A stretch of 64,000 nt of DNA from the NCBI GenBank assembly GCA_002501655.1, contig DANY01000028.1:72191-136190 (forward strand), written 5' to 3'. A program made the translations under genes and the position numbers. Within the stretch, counting starts at the first letter, position 1, and every line of letters starts with the position of its first letter. The notes under the pieces were generated by a model. That model saw only the letters and a list, made by a program, of their open reading frames with translations, made no database searches and was not told the DNA's origin. Source of the stretch: Methanoculleus sp. UBA303. GTDB lineage: Archaea > Halobacteriota > Methanomicrobia > Methanomicrobiales > Methanoculleaceae. Below, piece by piece: positions 63,701-64,000 of the stretch.

Positions 63701-64000
63701 TGATCGGCGGTGAAGGTTACGACGCCCGGGAGGGCATATAGATATTTGTTCGAAGCCCCGAAGTACATGGTCCCGTCTTGACCTATTGCAGGTATGCACG
63801 GAGATATGCCCACCAATTTCCATTTCAGGGTTCCGTCCGGATTCCAAGCGTAGCCGCCAGCATAGATCGTTCCGTCGGCGCCTATCACCGGTGCCGATGA
63901 TATGCCATGTCCCGTAGCATACGTCCACTTCAGGGTTCCATCTGGCTTTACTGCATAGAGAGCCCCGTCAGTTGTGGTCCAGAAGCTGATATAGACGGTT
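54796..64000 (-). CDS. Giant surface protein with three NALHIT/YGPQ domains (5' end beyond window)
   Basis: The reading frame is open to the right edge (TDGALYAVKPDGTLKWTYATG at the edge side), so the true start and signal peptide lie outside; more than 3060 residues are encoded here. N- to C-terminal by position: PQQ-like repeats (64000-63735), three PKD domains (63735-62980), domain copy A (62965-62250), two PKDs, a jelly-roll-like lobe (61745-61185), two PKDs, domain copy B (60660-59940), PKD, CARDB-like domain (59660-59350), DUF3344-like domain (59340-58530), four PEGA repeats (58530-57670), PKD, domain copy C (57410-56675), two PKDs, a beta domain, a PGF-pre-PGF-like domain (55390-55000) and a C-terminal helix with ATPLF before it and KRRLR after it. 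An anchored surface protein. Confidence 0.9.
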   Translation of the reverse strand, partial: TVYISFWTTTDGALYAVKPDGTLKWTYATGHGISSAPVIGADGTIYAGGYAWNPDGTLKWKLVGISPCIPAIGQDGTMYFGASNKYLYALPGVVTFTADQTAGPAPLAVRFTGTSDLNVMSWHWDFGDGATSDEQNPTHTYTAGGVYSVNLTIAYGNGTNTIVKTDYISAYSPPATGFTADPTSGNSPLSVTFTDRSTGAPTAWLWEFGDGTTSTEQNPTHTYTAAGTDTTTYTVNLTATNSAGSNTTSRTDFITLYSNPPIVSFTATPRVSTTVPLTVQFRDASAHSPTAWFWEFGDGTNSTEQNPTHTYATAGTYTVNLTATNIFGTGTASEPGFIAIIPPGPLPSHNCINLYVANDAGVKYDEPNGVRAEGVYRYVPNTYYFASSGGLNALSISDGTNPVITNTRNQSGTFYAVHAGGQSTMPDGILMLAVNGTIPDDFSVHIKSSGYNWTPPGPDTKNYGLPAEHNYVDGAVDETFTKDDFIYGPQIWKPCSAANYPLHHGQNMSDTENAFRIMFIDLNAGATKSLPDGQIKIEYQFNNLTTFAAFDVYAWYLASNHGTGIIMTNNVGESSYMVTGIPDTPAANFTLSTDSSDISSPVRFNDTSENIPQSWCWEFGDGATSTEQDPIHTYTTPGTYTVNLTVTNTKGTDTMVKTDCVTKVAAPVPVADFAANVVPLVGSPIQVLFSDRSTGIISSWLWDFGDGTTSTDPNPGHWYYTPGTYAVNLTATNSGGSTSCVKNITVSPAETAFSKEWMFESGTEEGFTGVDTWGSNGINVSVSSTAHDGAYALQCHVNRGTGYARAPLENVPDASIYRVDYWIQSSRNGYGSSNTGISIVDADGALIAKIGGGDTTFTDTDLNEICDRPANVWVRHVIGWEKDTGVIDHMVYDANGILLGSRQITRAASIGKVPAEIQCHVHSIYHHTIQYDSITLSCGSVADFTANVTSGDAPLAVQFTDTSTNSPTSWAWDFENDGIVDSTEQSPSFTYTAAGTYTVNLTVTNAESSNTKVKVDYITVTSGGSGGDAPAANFTATPISGDAPLAVQFNDTSSSSPTSWLWEFGDGVNSTEQNPAHTYADAGSYTVNLTATNGDGSNTLSRTGYITVDGGSYSGVLPGYTSIYVRPVNHDGIRWDYTGNSTYYINQNGGGLNAVHISTDPTVNAGQVTVSPDQNGTFYVTDTGGRGYQDEVVLLLAVNGTIPDDFSVRIKTSGYTWTPNVTSNTAPPTGAYTYQPTALDETFTKDDFTYGPQDWKPSGSDVWYPIFYGQDPNDSVNRFQLAFIDTRAGLLGNKHADYASLTDKGAVKVEYQFTNLSGHAAFSLYAWNNGTSQGQGMGWTNRLSGDGSSGYTVIPPSGATVPVAAFNGTPTAGTAPLMVQFTDLSTGSPNAWLWDFGDGKTSTERNPAHNYTTVGTYTVNLTVTNAAGSNSLVKTDSVTVTGPAQPDLTVSTLTPNNGEVFSNSDNTYTAKITNIGTGDAGAFAVGFNVSGVTGTVAVAGLAAGANTTVTWTDETVRTAGENVTVTATADPENTIAEADEENNRKTLDKTVVNNGYRGKRWTAGEDIMTVKTYDVRGDLAYSSGTSTYLSAGTGWTNDTVTWTSGDLMIPANATITAARLYVPYTEDKGPVFPANVSLTLNGVAVEGTAHHTDEKMWGTSYPCGMTVYDVTDVFSTDGNTAVLANAFPGGGNVSVRGMLLAVVYDDGVTAPHTIVMNEGFDLLYGGASQGTTPEQATAYAPFAAVESGATGARLITVAPGAGPTEGDLLFNGETFQNAWNYTGASQIGVDERNVTALLAGENLAAFQSSADYMEAAAAFLVVEYPLPTGSIAVTSTPAGAAVWLDGEDTGLATDCTLPNVPAGDHVVTLKLDGYADASAPVTVLSGETATVALTLTTLTGSLTVTSTPTDAAILIDGAETGEVTDATLDGIAVGTHTVTLRKDGYVDASAEVTIEYNATATLHLDLARAAGSIAVTSAPDGGAIFLDGTDTGRTTNATLEDVPAGDHTVTVKKPGYADASKTVTVADNETATVSFALTVPAGSIAVTSAPDGARIFLDDLETGEVTNATLTGIPAGAHTVRVELDGYQEAEATVTVAAGGTASCHLNLEKIMVAPVADFSADVTSGTAPLTVAFSDTSTGDPTSWAWDFDNDGAIDSTEQNPEHTYAAAGTYAVSLTVTNAAGSNTTTKADYITVSNPYPQPLPAGQSLNLYVANDEGVKYNVENGVTDSNKGYSPYVFINNTYHFLYNGQGGGTNALHVSNDPSVIRGQVTQTTNQSGEFWLTFTGGQPNLHDAVLLLAVNGTIPDDFSVRIRSSGYDFEPPIPGVGNNNTIGTPTYVDGAINQTFMREDFIYGPQIWRPHRVSDYPIFVGQDMSDTENTFELMFIDLRLGCTQTKSDGYVRVEYDFNNLTTFAVFNAYGWYSASNHGTGLIMTTSGTEYQVARPVAPVANFTAAPTSGNAPLNVTFTDLSTNSPTSWAWDFDNDGIVDSTEQSPTHIYTTAGTYTVNLTVGNTAGSDTEVKIDYVTTDSSTPVANFTATPLSGEVPLTVQFTDTSTNVPTSWAWDFENDGIVDSTEQNPSHTYSGIGRFNVTLTVGNAFGTDTLTRVRYITARDVPPGQPEREENFTFRDNGTNVTDVGGRQQVSFNNATGNGTTGDYDIILTGGNMNVTIRTDGLTTTGNVSTGNVTGVQLESSPIRADLGGDVGNVSVGFNASMNSYNPDLGITTAIYDQPSGKAATAFTLAATDKGLAITSTAYAVYFTKTNPAENISNAVLRMTVSPAWVNASGGPAAIRVFRQDDDGNVEMLATTYLGPDADGMMVFEAISPGGFSAFAVAATQVVDASTSVPETSSSSGGGGRSAIGVGAAENIRAGETATLTFGETPVTEIEVHARDGIPHILITTKAGTKPDGADDPDGDVYEYVSIACYRAPEDSLQRATIRFTVPTNWVDERLSSPDTLSLYHYNEETGEWTLLSTVFAGEENGGYAYYADSASFGYFAVVVKPDVKEVTASPEETPVPRDTEQRVASADPATTPRATPLFSGGMIVCVAVALFCVLVLLKRRLR

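Overview
The window is archaeal and most likely from a Methanomicrobiales methanogen, possibly Methanoculleus-like (an inference from gene content and style; no search was run). The signs are an archaeal EF-1alpha next to ribosomal protein S10, very large PKD/PEGA/NosD surface proteins ending in a PGF-pre-PGF-like region and a C-terminal membrane helix, high G+C, and 4-bp gene overlaps.

Layout. 1-2.4 kb: the 5' end of an Agl23-like membrane glycosyltransferase, rpsJ and tuf (minus strand), and a small Cys-rich protein. 2.7-20.4 kb: four minus-strand surface/secreted proteins (1105, 2361, 272 and 1887 aa). 21.1-29.8 kb: a plus-strand run of closely packed genes, MoxR, DUF58, VWA, BatD-like, a 36-aa membrane peptide, a TiaS-like 'IDDTD' protein, a membrane-anchored version of the surface domain, ECF S component, fused EcfA-EcfA' and EcfT. 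29.8-35.9 kb: a decayed surface-protein tail and a 1731-aa surface protein. 36.3-41.4 kb: scars of a third ECF/MoxR locus with one intact IDDTD gene, a metal-centre-type trio (ABC ATPase, HypB-like GTPase, Fe-S protein), a small unknown protein and a TOBE protein. 41.6-44.3 kb: an 877-aa surface protein. 44.6-53.5 kb: a second complete copy of the system, split into divergent ECF and MoxR arms. 53.8-64 kb: a PLP aldolase-like gene and a giant surface protein that runs off the right edge.

Main point. A roughly 240-residue extracellular domain, which I do not recognise as a named family, occurs 11 times in seven secreted or surface proteins. Half A carries NALHIT and TGGRG motifs and half B carries YGPQIW and FIDLN motifs. 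The same two halves occur in the opposite order, a circular permutation, in two short membrane-anchored proteins. Each of these is encoded directly upstream of an ECF S component and directly downstream of the IDDTD gene. The full gene set occurs twice and a deletion-scarred third copy is visible. My hypothesis is a surface-capture plus ECF-import system: surface proteins carry the domain, the permuted membrane protein couples to the ECF transporter, MoxR/DUF58/VWA/BatD proteins assemble or remodel it, and the IDDTD protein modifies the imported substrate. The ligand is unknown.
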